Below, piece after piece: positions 18,311 to 26,605 of a stretch of 64,000 nucleotides of DNA. The stretch spans positions 4,960,001 to 5,024,000 of the forward strand of contig NZ_CP176395.1 of assembly GCF_046244365.1 (NCBI RefSeq). Direction: 5' to 3'. The stretch comes from Paenibacillus_V sp046244365. GTDB taxonomy: Bacteria; Bacillota; Bacilli; Paenibacillales; NBRC-103111. The notes under the pieces are model-generated. The model worked only from the letters and a program-made list of their open reading frames with translations, was not told the DNA's origin and did no database searches. Position numbers and translations under genes: made by a program. The stretch's first letter is position 1. Each line of letters begins with the position of its first letter.

Positions 18311-18772
18311 TCAGAACGGTTTGACCAGCATCAAATAGAGCACAAAAAGCGGGATGACGATTACGATCGTGCCGAAAACATCCCATCTTCGGGATGCTTT
18401 CCGGTAGGAAGCGCTCAAATCGGCGATCGTTCCGGGCAATGCGCTTTCTTTGATCATTCGCCGCTGTGCGGGAATAAGAACGGCGGCCCAGATCAACCCG
18501 CTTAAAGCAAAGAGCGCCTCCGATACCGTCATCCAGCTTAGCTCAGCGAGCGAATACCCTTTAAGCGAAGCCATAATATGGCCCGTAGCAAGCAGCAGGA
18601 CGACGCCGGGCAGCGTGAACCAATAGTCGGCCAGCATGACGTTTCGGGCAACGCGGCGGAGATGGGCCAAATCATTTCCCCGTTCCGCCGACAGCTTCCA
18701 GAACGCCGCCGTAATCACATTCCCGAGAAACAGCACCGCTCCCAGCACATGCAAAAAGATAAGCACTCCCAT
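18311..18772 (-). CDS. DUF2269 family membrane protein
   Basis: A 153-residue protein with four predicted helices and the DUF2269 pattern: FLHVLGAVLFLGNVITAAFW at the start, LADYWFTLPGVVLLLATGH in the second helix and an Arg-rich loop before the last helix. The role of the family is unknown. The start codon overlaps the stop of the PadR gene (TAATG), so the two are translated together and the regulator probably controls it. Confidence 0.82.
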   Translation of the reverse strand: MGVLIFLHVLGAVLFLGNVITAAFWKLSAERGNDLAHLRRVARNVMLADYWFTLPGVVLLLATGHIMASLKGYSLAELSWMTVSEALFALSGLIWAAVLIPAQRRMIKESALPGTIADLSASYRKASRRWDVFGTIVIVIPLFVLYLMLVKPF

Positions 18773-19311
18773 TACTTGTTTCCTCCTTCCGATTGTTCAA
18801 GCAGTTGGACGCAATCCGATAGAGCGCGGAGTTGTCCTTTGTGGTAACCGATCCCAATGGTCAGAGACAGCAGCTGATGGCTCGGCATGTTCTGACGGTG
18901 TCGGTCATGTATGTCTTGAAGCTTCTTAAGCTTGCTTTCGTGCTGACTTACGCTTTGCCCGATCCATGCCCGCATCTCGTCCGTTCCGGCATCGCCGCCG
19001 AAAAACAACCGCATGCAGATGTCTGATCGGACGCTGTCCTCGCCGACGGGCTGTTCGAAATACTGCGCAAGCAGCTTCTTTCCGTCGTCCGTGATCGAGA
19101 ACTCGTTCTTATTCGGACGATCCTCCTGCACGATTGTCCGTTTTTCGATACAGCCCTCCTTCTCCAAGTTTTTCAGTGTCGGATATACGCTTCCGTAACT
19201 GCCGTCGAAGAAAAAGGAAATGACGCCTTCAAAATCTTTCTTAATCTCATATCCCGTCATTGGCCGTTTGTTTAACAACGCTAACGCGACATATTTGGCT
19301 TGCAGCTGCAT
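18772..19311 (-). CDS. PadR family transcriptional regulator
   Basis: A 179-residue repressor. ATG 19311 is preceded by AAAGGAG; an upstream frame to 19350 has no ribosome site. The winged helix spans about residues 3-80, with the PadR hallmark MTGYEIKKDFE and GSVYPTLKNLEKEG. The C-terminal Vir-like coiled helix (about 100-170) serves dimerisation. It is co-translated with the DUF2269 gene, and a perfect AT-rich dyad lies 43 bases upstream, pointing to autoregulation. The ligand is unknown. Confidence 0.88.
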   Translation of the reverse strand: MQLQAKYVALALLNKRPMTGYEIKKDFEGVISFFFDGSYGSVYPTLKNLEKEGCIEKRTIVQEDRPNKNEFSITDDGKKLLAQYFEQPVGEDSVRSDICMRLFFGGDAGTDEMRAWIGQSVSQHESKLKKLQDIHDRHRQNMPSHQLLSLTIGIGYHKGQLRALSDCVQLLEQSEGGNK

Positions 19312-19353
19312 GGGACGGCGCTCCTTTCCTATTCGGTTTATTATTATCATTAT

Positions 19354-19376
19354 TTATATTCACAATATGAATATAA
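19354..19376. promoter_or_regulatory. Probable PadR operator
   Basis: TTATATTCA (19354-19362) and TGAATATAA (19368-19376) form a perfect inverted repeat with a five-base spacer, 43 bases before the padR start in the promoter region. The nine-base arms and position suggest the regulator's own operator. Confidence 0.6.
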
Positions 19377-19418
19377 TTGAACGTATCTACGTTGTCCATC
19401 ATTTTCTATTTTCGCGTC

Positions 19419-19452
19419 AAAAAGCCCCCGCCGTCGCCTCGGACCCGGGAGC
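19419..19452 (-). terminator. Probable terminator of the second sugar ABC operon
   Basis: GCCCCCG (19424-19430) and CGGGAGC (19446-19452) pair with one mismatch, followed on the minus strand by a T tract (19419-19423). It lies just past the SDR stop. Confidence 0.5.
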
Positions 19453-19477
19453 CTACTCGTTTCAACTTGCCGCCCTC

Positions 19478-20251
19478 TTATTCGTTAGAATCGGGATTTA
19501 GCCAAATTCCCCCGGTAACCGGGTATAAAGAGCCTGTCACGTAGGATGCGGCATCCGACAACAGAAAAGCCGCTACCTCGTTGATCTCGTTCGGCCGTCC
19601 GCTTCTGCCGACCGTTGAACAAGAGCGAATCCACGAGAGATGCTGCTCCGACATATGCTCAAGCACCTGTTCCGATTTGAAATCGCCCGGGACCACCGCA
19701 TTCGCGCGAATGCCTTGCTTGGCGTATTCGACGGCCAGGTAACGCGTCAATTGCTCGACTCCCGCCTTCCCTGCTCCATACGCGGAATTCCCCGTTTTCG
19801 GATACGTGCCGAGCACGGAGGAAACGTTCACGATCGAACCTCCTCCCGATCGGATCATCAGCTCGGCCGCATGCTTGCATACGAGAAAGGTGCTGGTCAG
19901 CGTCCCCTTGATCGAGTCCTCCCAATCCGCTAGCGTTTGCTCCGCAACGGTTCGGGAGCGGTTCACATAAGTCGTATGATAGCTGCCGTCCAGTCTGCCG
20001 AACGCTTGATCGACCTTGTCCATCAGAGCTTGAACCTGATCTTCCTTCGTCATATCCGCTTGAACGTAAATCAGCCGATCGCCGCCTACACGTCCTTGCA
20101 GTTCGCCAAAGCCGTCGGACTCGGCGGAAGGCCTAATGTCGCAGGCAGCCACTAACGCCCCCCTCTCGGTAAAAAGCTTCGTCGCGGCGCTCCCCGCCGC
20201 CCCCAGCGAGCCCGTTATGACAATCACTTTCCCCTCCAGTTGTAAGGGCAT
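19478..20251 (-). CDS. SDR family oxidoreductase with atypical cofactor motif
   Basis: This 257-residue short-chain dehydrogenase/reductase closes the second sugar-import operon and may act on an imported sugar. The catalytic pair is present as YGAGK (S-A-Y-G-A-G-K near residue 155) with the preceding Ser in IVNVSSVLG. The glycine-rich motif near residue 13 reads TGSLGAAG instead of TGxxxGxG, and the usual NNAG stretch is replaced by GSYHTTYVN. The C terminus ends as typical FabG-like proteins (LYPVTGGIWLN). Altered nucleotide specificity or lost activity are both possible. Confidence 0.8.
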   Translation of the reverse strand: MPLQLEGKVIVITGSLGAAGSAATKLFTERGALVAACDIRPSAESDGFGELQGRVGGDRLIYVQADMTKEDQVQALMDKVDQAFGRLDGSYHTTYVNRSRTVAEQTLADWEDSIKGTLTSTFLVCKHAAELMIRSGGGSIVNVSSVLGTYPKTGNSAYGAGKAGVEQLTRYLAVEYAKQGIRANAVVPGDFKSEQVLEHMSEQHLSWIRSCSTVGRSGRPNEINEVAAFLLSDAASYVTGSLYPVTGGIWLNPDSNE

Positions 20252-20286
20252 GGATCATCAGCCTCCCGATCGTTCGCATATTTGCA

Positions 20287-21126
20287 CTATCCTTTAACGG
20301 CACCCAAAGTGGCGCCTTCGGATATTTGACGCTGGAACATGACATAAAGCACGATCGTCGGCAGCATCGCTATTGTTACGCCGGCAAACAAGGTAACCCA
20401 ATCCGCCTTGTACTGCATAAGCTGGTTCGCATTGTACATGGCGACTCCGATCGTATACTTCGTCTGATCGCTCAAATAGATGAAAGGTCCGAGGAAGGAG
20501 CTGTATAGACCCAAAAACTTAAAGTTGGCGACCGTTACGATACCGGGCGTCGACAACGGCACAATGATCCGGAGGAACACCTGAAACAGCGAAGCGCCGT
20601 CCATAAATGCGCTCTCCTCCAGCTCCTTCGGAAGAGACTGCATGAAGCCGCCGAGCAGCATTAGAAAAAAGACGCTTTCCCCGAGGCTGTCCAGTAGGAT
20701 AAGACCGGTCAGACTGTTGGTCAGATGCAGATCGCGCATCAGCACATATTGAGGAACAAGCGCGTTGATGCCCGGCAGGAAGAGTGACAGCATGATGACC
20801 GTCCATATCAGCTGCCTTCCGCGAAACTGCAAGCGGGTTAACGCATAAGCGTTGAGCGTTGTAAGGAATGTGCCGAGCAGCAGGCCGACGCCGACATAGT
20901 ATAGCGTATTCAAAGCCGTGGAGCCCAAATGATAAGATTCCCACGCTTTTTTATAATTTGCCCACATGGGTTTACTGGGCATAGACCATACATTGACGAA
21001 AAACTCCTTGTTCGTCTTTAGCGACTCCAAAATAATCCACAAAAGAGGCACGACGATCGAAAGCGCCCATAACAACAAGAGAAGCCGCCAAACGAGATCT
21101 AGCCAGGTACGCTTGCTGTTTTCCAT
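20287..21126 (-). CDS. Carbohydrate ABC transporter permease (MalG-type)
   Basis: A 279-residue six-helix permease subunit of the second sugar importer. The EAA loop reads about EESAFMDGASLFQVFLRIIVPLS and the protein ends GATLGAVKG, typical of MalG-group subunits. ATG follows GAGGGGGGAG. It lies 27 bases downstream of its partner permease gene and 35 bases upstream of the SDR gene. No ATPase gene is present in the operon. Confidence 0.92.
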   Translation of the reverse strand: MENSKRTWLDLVWRLLLLLWALSIVVPLLWIILESLKTNKEFFVNVWSMPSKPMWANYKKAWESYHLGSTALNTLYYVGVGLLLGTFLTTLNAYALTRLQFRGRQLIWTVIMLSLFLPGINALVPQYVLMRDLHLTNSLTGLILLDSLGESVFFLMLLGGFMQSLPKELEESAFMDGASLFQVFLRIIVPLSTPGIVTVANFKFLGLYSSFLGPFIYLSDQTKYTIGVAMYNANQLMQYKADWVTLFAGVTIAMLPTIVLYVMFQRQISEGATLGAVKG

Positions 21127-21153
21127 GAGCTCCCCCCTCTCCGATTGCTCGTA

Positions 21154-22098
21154 TCAGAATTCGATTTGCTCCTTTGGACTGATTTTGTCGATAATGAGCT
21201 TGGCAGCAACCATGATGACGAACAAGAACATGCCGATAGCCGACGCGTAACCATAATTGTGGGAATCTTTGCCGAACGCCATATGAAACATATACAGTCC
21301 GATGACGTCCGTAGCTCCGGCGGGACCGCCGTTCGTCATAATGAGCATCAGCTCGAAGCCCTTGAAGGTAGCAAGCACGAGAAACAAGGCGCTGACGCGG
21401 ATGACGGGGTTAATGAGAGGCATCGTAATCTTGAATAACCGCGTTATGTGTCCGGCGCCGTCCAATATGGCGGATTCATACAACGAAGCAGGGATGCTTT
21501 TCATCGCATTCATGAAGATGATGATGTAGAAGCCGACCGCTCCCCATATGGCAGGCGGCAGCAGCGCCCATAGCGCCGTTTTCTTATCGCCCAGCCAGTA
21601 GAAATTGTTCGCGTCGATGTCGAACATCTTCAGCACCGCGTTCAGCATGCCGTACTCGCCGTCATAAATGAACCTCCACAGCAGCGCCACGACGACGATT
21701 GCAAGCACGTTCGGCAGGAAAAACAACACTTTATAGAAGGGCGCTTCCCGGTACCCTTTGTTGTTCAAGAGATAAGCAAGAAACACTGAAATATAAACGG
21801 TTAACAAAGGGATCGTGAGCATGAGGATGAGATTATGCGAAAGCGCTCTCCAAACGAAGTTATCTTTAAGCATGTATGTGTAGTTGTCGATTCCGACAAA
21901 CTTAGCGGAGCTGAGGCCGTTCCATTCCAATAACGAATAGTAGACGGACATGATATTCGGATACAACGTAAACAGCAAGTACCCCAAAAAACTTGGGCCT
22001 ACGGCAAGCAAAATAAAAATTCGTTTCCGGACCTTCCCTTTGCTGAAAAGCCCGCCCTTTCTCGCGGCCGCCGACGCGTTCCATTCCGGTTGAGCCAT
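21154..22098 (-). CDS. Carbohydrate ABC transporter permease (MalF/UgpA-type)
   Basis: The 314-residue partner subunit, with a cytoplasmic basic N terminus (KGKVRKRIFILLAVGPSFLG) and six helices. The EAA loop includes ESAILDGAGHITRLFKITMPL, and the last periplasmic loop has the MalF-type GGPAGATDVIGLYMF. The start codon is preceded by GGAGG. It follows the binding-protein gene by 72 bases. Confidence 0.92.
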   Translation of the reverse strand: MAQPEWNASAAARKGGLFSKGKVRKRIFILLAVGPSFLGYLLFTLYPNIMSVYYSLLEWNGLSSAKFVGIDNYTYMLKDNFVWRALSHNLILMLTIPLLTVYISVFLAYLLNNKGYREAPFYKVLFFLPNVLAIVVVALLWRFIYDGEYGMLNAVLKMFDIDANNFYWLGDKKTALWALLPPAIWGAVGFYIIIFMNAMKSIPASLYESAILDGAGHITRLFKITMPLINPVIRVSALFLVLATFKGFELMLIMTNGGPAGATDVIGLYMFHMAFGKDSHNYGYASAIGMFLFVIMVAAKLIIDKISPKEQIEF

Positions 22099-22170
22099 AT
22101 GTGGTCCTCCATTCGCCTCAGGATAGGCAAAAGGGAAGGATTTCCCCTTCCCCCGCCATGCTTCCTTCGT

Positions 22171-23637
22171 TTATTTCTTCTCCGCTTCAATCGCTTCCTT
22201 CATGAGCTTATCCGCTTCTTCCAAGACGGGCATCGGATCCTTCTTGCCGGAAGCCACCTCTACAATCATATCCGTAACCATCTTCGTCGCTCTGCCGGCG
22301 GACGGATGAGTGAACGCCACGTCTTTCACCGCCGTACCGAATCTTGCTTTATTCGTTTGGACATATTCCAGTACGGCTCTAGGCGCCTCCTGCAGCTGGG
22401 CGATATTATCCGGATTATCGGCAAAATCTTTGCGGATCGGGGATATGCCGTATTTGCCGTTAAAAGCTTGAATCTCATTCGTCATTAAGAACAAGTTGAA
22501 TTCCTTCGCCCATTTCTTCGTCAGCTCCGGCTTGTTTTTCCAGATCATCATGCTGCCCGCGCCGATGCCGTTCTCCACCCAGATCGTATCGCCAGGCTTA
22601 TCGACGAACGGAATGTCCATGAAGCCCCATTTAAAGCCTTCCGGTATCGAATCCTTCATCTCGTTCTGTACCCAGTCGCCTGTCGAAGCGAGCGCCGCTT
22701 TGTGCTGGAGCAGCTGCATCTGAGACTGCGTATGGTTCATCGCCGCCGCCCCTTCCGGGAAGGCTCCCAGCTTGCCCAGTTCATAAAGACGGCTCCATAT
22801 TTCCTTATACTCCGGGGAAGTGTAGATCGGCCACTTGCCCGAGCGGAAATCCTTCGTAAATGGATCCAGCGTCCCTTTTTTCTGCGCCAATTCAAACTGC
22901 TTGATCGTAAAACCGTAATAAATATAGGTCGCATATACGCCAGGGTACGTGATCGGAATGATCCCTTTGGCTTTAATGTCCGTTATGAGCTTTTTGAATT
23001 CGTCCCATGTTTTCGGATTTTGATTCCAGCCGTTCTTTTCGAAGAACGTTTTGTCATAGAACAATCCAAGCGCGTAAGCCCCCATCGGAATTTGATAAAA
23101 CTTTCCGTCCACCTTCAGCGCGTACTGCATCGTACTGTCAAGCACGACGTCCTTCAGCTTCACGCCTTTCTTATCCGGGACTTCTCGATCCCACAAATCC
23201 GTTAAGTCTTCGAATAAGCCTTCCTTCTGGGCGACAGTGCCTTCTTCGATGCTGTTGAAGGTCGGAGATATGATGTCGAACATGTCCTTGTCGTTCTTGG
23301 CAGCCATCTTGATGCCGATCAATTCGCGGATTACCGGCGAAGCGGTTACTTCGAATTTGACGTTCGGATATTTCGCCGTAAACTTCTTGATCGCGTTATC
23401 CGCCCATTCGCGTCCGTACGCGTTCTCCCAATATCCCCACTTGATCGTGACCTTCTCGGTCTTGGATAGCCCGTTTTCCGGATAGACATCTTCCTTGTTG
23501 TCACCAGGCGGAGCGCTTGAGGCAGACGCCGGAGAGGGGGGAGATGCGCCGCCTTCGCTCGACGTACAACCAATGACGATTACGAAAGGAATAACAGCCG
23601 CTACTACACCCGCAATAGTCTTTGCTGTTCGATTCAT
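22171..23637 (-). CDS. Extracellular sugar-binding lipoprotein (family 1 solute-binding protein)
   Basis: First gene of the operon. ATG 23637 is preceded by AAGGAGGAG; the frame runs upstream to 23706 without support. The 488-residue product has a lipoprotein signal ending IVIGC, a Ser/Pro-rich linker and a two-lobed binding fold (VTIKWGYWENAYGREWADN, FDIISPTFNSIEEG, NGIGAGSMMIWKNKPELTKK). It delivers a carbohydrate to the MalF/MalG pair encoded downstream. The substrate is not recognisable. Confidence 0.9.
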   Translation of the reverse strand: MNRTAKTIAGVVAAVIPFVIVIGCTSSEGGASPPSPASASSAPPGDNKEDVYPENGLSKTEKVTIKWGYWENAYGREWADNAIKKFTAKYPNVKFEVTASPVIRELIGIKMAAKNDKDMFDIISPTFNSIEEGTVAQKEGLFEDLTDLWDREVPDKKGVKLKDVVLDSTMQYALKVDGKFYQIPMGAYALGLFYDKTFFEKNGWNQNPKTWDEFKKLITDIKAKGIIPITYPGVYATYIYYGFTIKQFELAQKKGTLDPFTKDFRSGKWPIYTSPEYKEIWSRLYELGKLGAFPEGAAAMNHTQSQMQLLQHKAALASTGDWVQNEMKDSIPEGFKWGFMDIPFVDKPGDTIWVENGIGAGSMMIWKNKPELTKKWAKEFNLFLMTNEIQAFNGKYGISPIRKDFADNPDNIAQLQEAPRAVLEYVQTNKARFGTAVKDVAFTHPSAGRATKMVTDMIVEVASGKKDPMPVLEEADKLMKEAIEAEKK

Positions 23638-23996
23638 CGCTCTTCTCCTCCTTTTTTTTGAGAACGCATACAATTTGTTAGTTGATCCCCTTCTCTTTTG
23701 CCGCAAATACCCCCTCGTTCAGTCCTTCCGCGATTCGTTGACCGACCTTGTCGAACTCCGTCGACAATCCAAATTTTCTCATGTAGATGAAACTAGTTTA
23801 CATGATCGAGGAAGAAACTGTCTATCCTGTTCCCTTCCATTTTCCAGACCGCGATTCGACAATCGCCGAAAAGCAGCCTTGGATCATGCTGTTTCAGGAA
23901 AAATTATAAAAAAAGTGCATTGTCCTAGTACAATCCGTAGCCTCGATCCATATGATATATTACGTACCAAGTCCTCCTGCAAGGAGGTGACACCAA
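23638..23996. other. Intergenic region with two inverted repeats before the second sugar ABC operon
   Basis: TTGTCGA (23748-23754) and TCGACAA (23761-23767) form a perfect repeat with a six-base spacer, about 110 bases upstream of the binding-protein start. CATGTA and TACATG near 23779-23803 form a wider dyad. Either may bind a regulator of the sugar operon; no regulator gene adjoins it. The plus-strand part must carry the promoter of the small membrane protein gene, but no clear hexamers stand out. Confidence 0.4.
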
Positions 23997-24284
23997 ATGA
24001 CATTTACGCTTACAGGTTGGATGCTCTACGCAATGTGGGCCGTACTTGGATTGATGGCTCTCGATTTCCTCTTCGGACTCTATCATTCCCTTAAGGCCGG
24101 CAAACTGCCCAGCACTTTAATTCTTGGATATTTGAAAGACTTGCTGTATTACGTGCTGCCTCTCTACCTCTTAGCCAATATGCAGTCTCTCGATTCCACA
24201 GGCTATCTAGTGTTAGCCGGTTATTATGTCGGAGCTTTCGGCGTAGTTCTCAAATATCTCTATGATATGAAAGGCAAATTGTAA
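23997..24284 (+). CDS. Small holin-like membrane protein
   Basis: A 95-residue protein with three predicted helices (about 8-28, 45-60 and 68-88) and short charged loops. ATG lies eight bases after a perfect AAGGAGGTGA site, and a strong terminator follows. The layout resembles phage-type or toxin-secretion holins, but no phage genes are nearby and I would not assign lysis. Monocistronic and apparently highly translated. Confidence 0.65.
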   Translation: MTFTLTGWMLYAMWAVLGLMALDFLFGLYHSLKAGKLPSTLILGYLKDLLYYVLPLYLLANMQSLDSTGYLVLAGYYVGAFGVVLKYLYDMKGKL

Positions 24285-24295
24285 CCGCCTGCAAT

Positions 24296-24319
24296 CCCCC
24301 CTGGCTTCAGGGGGGTTTT
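24296..24319 (+). terminator. Terminator after the small membrane protein gene
   Basis: CCCCCCTG (24296-24303) pairs with CAGGGGGG (24308-24315) around GCTT and is followed by TTTT. Confidence 0.9.
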
Positions 24320-24800
24320 ACTTTGCTCGGTCAGGCTGCAGCAAGCCTCTTCCTATCAAATTGGCGGATACCGCCTGTCTTCCCAATCCCCTAGCCCAAA
24401 CGGATAGTTGCCCGGCATGATGAATTTCATGGGCGATAAGATGGCGCAGGACTTCCCCTGCGGCAACCGGTTCCCCGTTCATCCAGGGAGCTCGTACGAT
24501 TTCAAGCTCCTTATCCGGCGACCAGCTCGCCACAAAAGGTTCGACATCTTGCCGGTAATCGCCGGATAAGCCGCGAATCTTATCCAAGGTCATGTTATCC
24601 GCAAATTCAGGCGACAGGTCGGCCTTTCCTTCGATCGCCCTGATCCAGCTGCATTCCACGTCTACGATATGAAACAGCGTTTGAAGAATGCTTCCGACAC
24701 CTCCCGCACGAGTCTCCAGCAGCTGTTCATTCGACAGCTCTTTACACCATTCGAACCACTCTTCTCTTACAAGCCAGTTGTATCTATACATATGCAGCAT
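24318..24800 (-). CDS. DinB family protein
   Basis: A 160-residue DinB-superfamily four-helix bundle. The three metal-ligand histidines are recognisable: one in LQTLFHIVDVECSW (about residue 43) and two in HLIAHEIHHAGQLSVW (about 120-130). The Trp-rich N terminus WLVREEWFEWCKEL is also typical. Members include bacillithiol- or mycothiol-dependent transferases, but the substrate here is unknown. The start at 24800 has only a weak GGGAG site, and an ATG three codons later is possible. Confidence 0.82.
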   Translation of the reverse strand: MLHMYRYNWLVREEWFEWCKELSNEQLLETRAGGVGSILQTLFHIVDVECSWIRAIEGKADLSPEFADNMTLDKIRGLSGDYRQDVEPFVASWSPDKELEIVRAPWMNGEPVAAGEVLRHLIAHEIHHAGQLSVWARGLGRQAVSANLIGRGLLQPDRAK

Positions 24801-25021
24801 CCGTTCGTCTCAGCTCCCGATTTTGTCGTGTTATGTCGTATGATAGAACATATATTCGCATCATGCAAGGTCAGTCTCCGTTCGCGTATGGAACCAGAAC
24901 CGCCGAGAGTCCTAGCGAAGGAATGCATGACGATTCCGTCCAAGCTTACGGCTCGGCCGCATGTATTTGGATTTTGTGAATATCCTTATATATCGGCAAA
25001 ATACGGGATGGAGATGGGAAC

Positions 25022-26551
25022 ATGGAAATGCGCAAGCAATCCTTTATCCGGGGAGCATTCGTCTTGACGGCGGCGGCGTTCTTCACGCGGGCGCTCGGCT
25101 TTATTAACGGTATACTGTTGGCGCGCATGCTGGGCAAGGAGGGGATCGGTCTTTTGATGACCGCCCATCCGCTGCTTCCTCTTTTCATTACATTAACCGA
25201 GCTCGGCCTTCCCGCAGCCATCTCGAAGCTGGTATCCGAGGCGGAGACGCAGAACAACCAAGCGCGGGTCAGAAAAATTTTGGTCGTATCCTTGACGATA
25301 ACCGGCGTGCTGAGCGTGGTCCTGACGCTCTTCGCCTTATTCGCCTCCAAGTGGATCGCCTCCATCTTCCTGCCGGACCAGAGAGCGTATTATGCCATGC
25401 TCGCCCTTACCCCGATCATCCCGCTTGTGGCGATTACGGCCGTGTTGCGCGGATATTTTCGCGGCAAGCAGAACATGAACCCGCTCGCCATATCCGACGT
25501 GATCGAAACGCTGGTGCAGATCGCCTTCGTCGTCGGGCTCGTTCACTGGCTGCTGCCTTATGGCGTCGAGTATGCCGCCGCAGGGGCAATGATCAGCGTA
25601 GTGCTCGGGGAAGGCGCAGGACTTCTCTATTTGTTCGTGCGTTTTACTCTGTACCGCAAGAACAAAGCGAATACCGCCACGGTGAAAGCTTCGCCGCTTG
25701 CCGAGGGCTTCTATCCGACGATGCGCGATCTATTGCGCCTCGGCTTGCCGCTGACGGGAAGCGGCTTCGTTCACTCCCTGTACCGCGCCTTTCTTCCGAT
25801 GCTGGTCACGCACAGTTTGCTGCTGTCCGGTGTCGCCAGCGCCGCCGAAGCTACCAAAAGCTTCGGTCTATTTACCGGCTACGTGCTTCCCTTGCTGTTC
25901 CTTCCGAGCTTCTTTACGCAGTCGCTGTCCACGGCGCTCATCCCCGCCATCAGCGAAGCGTCGGCAGTCAGCAACAACCGACTCATGCATCACCGGATGG
26001 ATGTCGCGATGAAAATCGCGCTTTTTGTGGGTATTCCTTGTACGATCATTTTATACGTATGGGCCGTTCCGCTGGCCACCGTACTCTATCGCGCGCCGGA
26101 AGCCGGTCCGCTGCTGAAGCTGATCGTCCCTCTGTTCTTCTTGTATTATTTTGAAGCTCCGCTGCACGCGATCCTGCTAGGATTGGGCAAAGCGTCGACG
26201 GTCATGTGGAATCTGATCCTGACCAATCTTTTTCAGATAGCGCTCATCTATGTATTGGGCTCCGCTTTAGGGATCGAAGGGGTCGCTCTGGGATTCGGCT
26301 TCGGCATTTGTCTCCTTACCGTTCTGAACTTTCTGTCGATCTCGAGCACGATCGGCTTTTATTTCGACTTCCGAATGGTCGTCAAGGCGACGCTGGGAGC
26401 CGTTATTATGGTCATTTGCGGCCTCGGCGCTTACGCTTCCATGCAGCGATACGGAGCCGCTCTTCCGATGAACGTGCTTGGAGCGGTATGCGTTTCGATC
26501 CTTGCCTATGTCATGACGCTGCGCATCACTCGCGTTTTCAAGGAAGGATAG
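25022..26551 (+). CDS. SpoVB/YtgP-type polysaccharide flippase family protein
   Basis: A 509-residue multidrug/oligosaccharide-lipid/polysaccharide (MOP) superfamily protein with about 14 helices. The N terminus QSFIRGAFVLTAAAFFTRALGF and the following NGILLARMLGKEGIGLLM are diagnostic for the SpoVB/MurJ-like branch. Such proteins flip lipid-linked wall precursors; SpoVB acts in spore cortex formation. ATG follows a GGAGATGGGA region. Monocistronic with a terminator downstream. True SpoVB or the vegetative relative YtgP cannot be separated by eye. Confidence 0.87.
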   Translation: MEMRKQSFIRGAFVLTAAAFFTRALGFINGILLARMLGKEGIGLLMTAHPLLPLFITLTELGLPAAISKLVSEAETQNNQARVRKILVVSLTITGVLSVVLTLFALFASKWIASIFLPDQRAYYAMLALTPIIPLVAITAVLRGYFRGKQNMNPLAISDVIETLVQIAFVVGLVHWLLPYGVEYAAAGAMISVVLGEGAGLLYLFVRFTLYRKNKANTATVKASPLAEGFYPTMRDLLRLGLPLTGSGFVHSLYRAFLPMLVTHSLLLSGVASAAEATKSFGLFTGYVLPLLFLPSFFTQSLSTALIPAISEASAVSNNRLMHHRMDVAMKIALFVGIPCTIILYVWAVPLATVLYRAPEAGPLLKLIVPLFFLYYFEAPLHAILLGLGKASTVMWNLILTNLFQIALIYVLGSALGIEGVALGFGFGICLLTVLNFLSISSTIGFYFDFRMVVKATLGAVIMVICGLGAYASMQRYGAALPMNVLGAVCVSILAYVMTLRITRVFKEG

Positions 26552-26558
26552 CCAATAA

Positions 26559-26594
26559 AAAAGCTGCGGTGCCCATAAGGCTTCCGCAGCTTTT
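26559..26594. terminator. Bidirectional terminator between flippase and LRR protein genes
   Basis: AAAAGCTGCGG (26559-26569) pairs with CCGCAGCTTTT (26584-26594) around a 14-base loop. It serves both convergent genes. Confidence 0.85.
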
Positions 26595-26605
26595 CCCGTT
26601 CCGTC

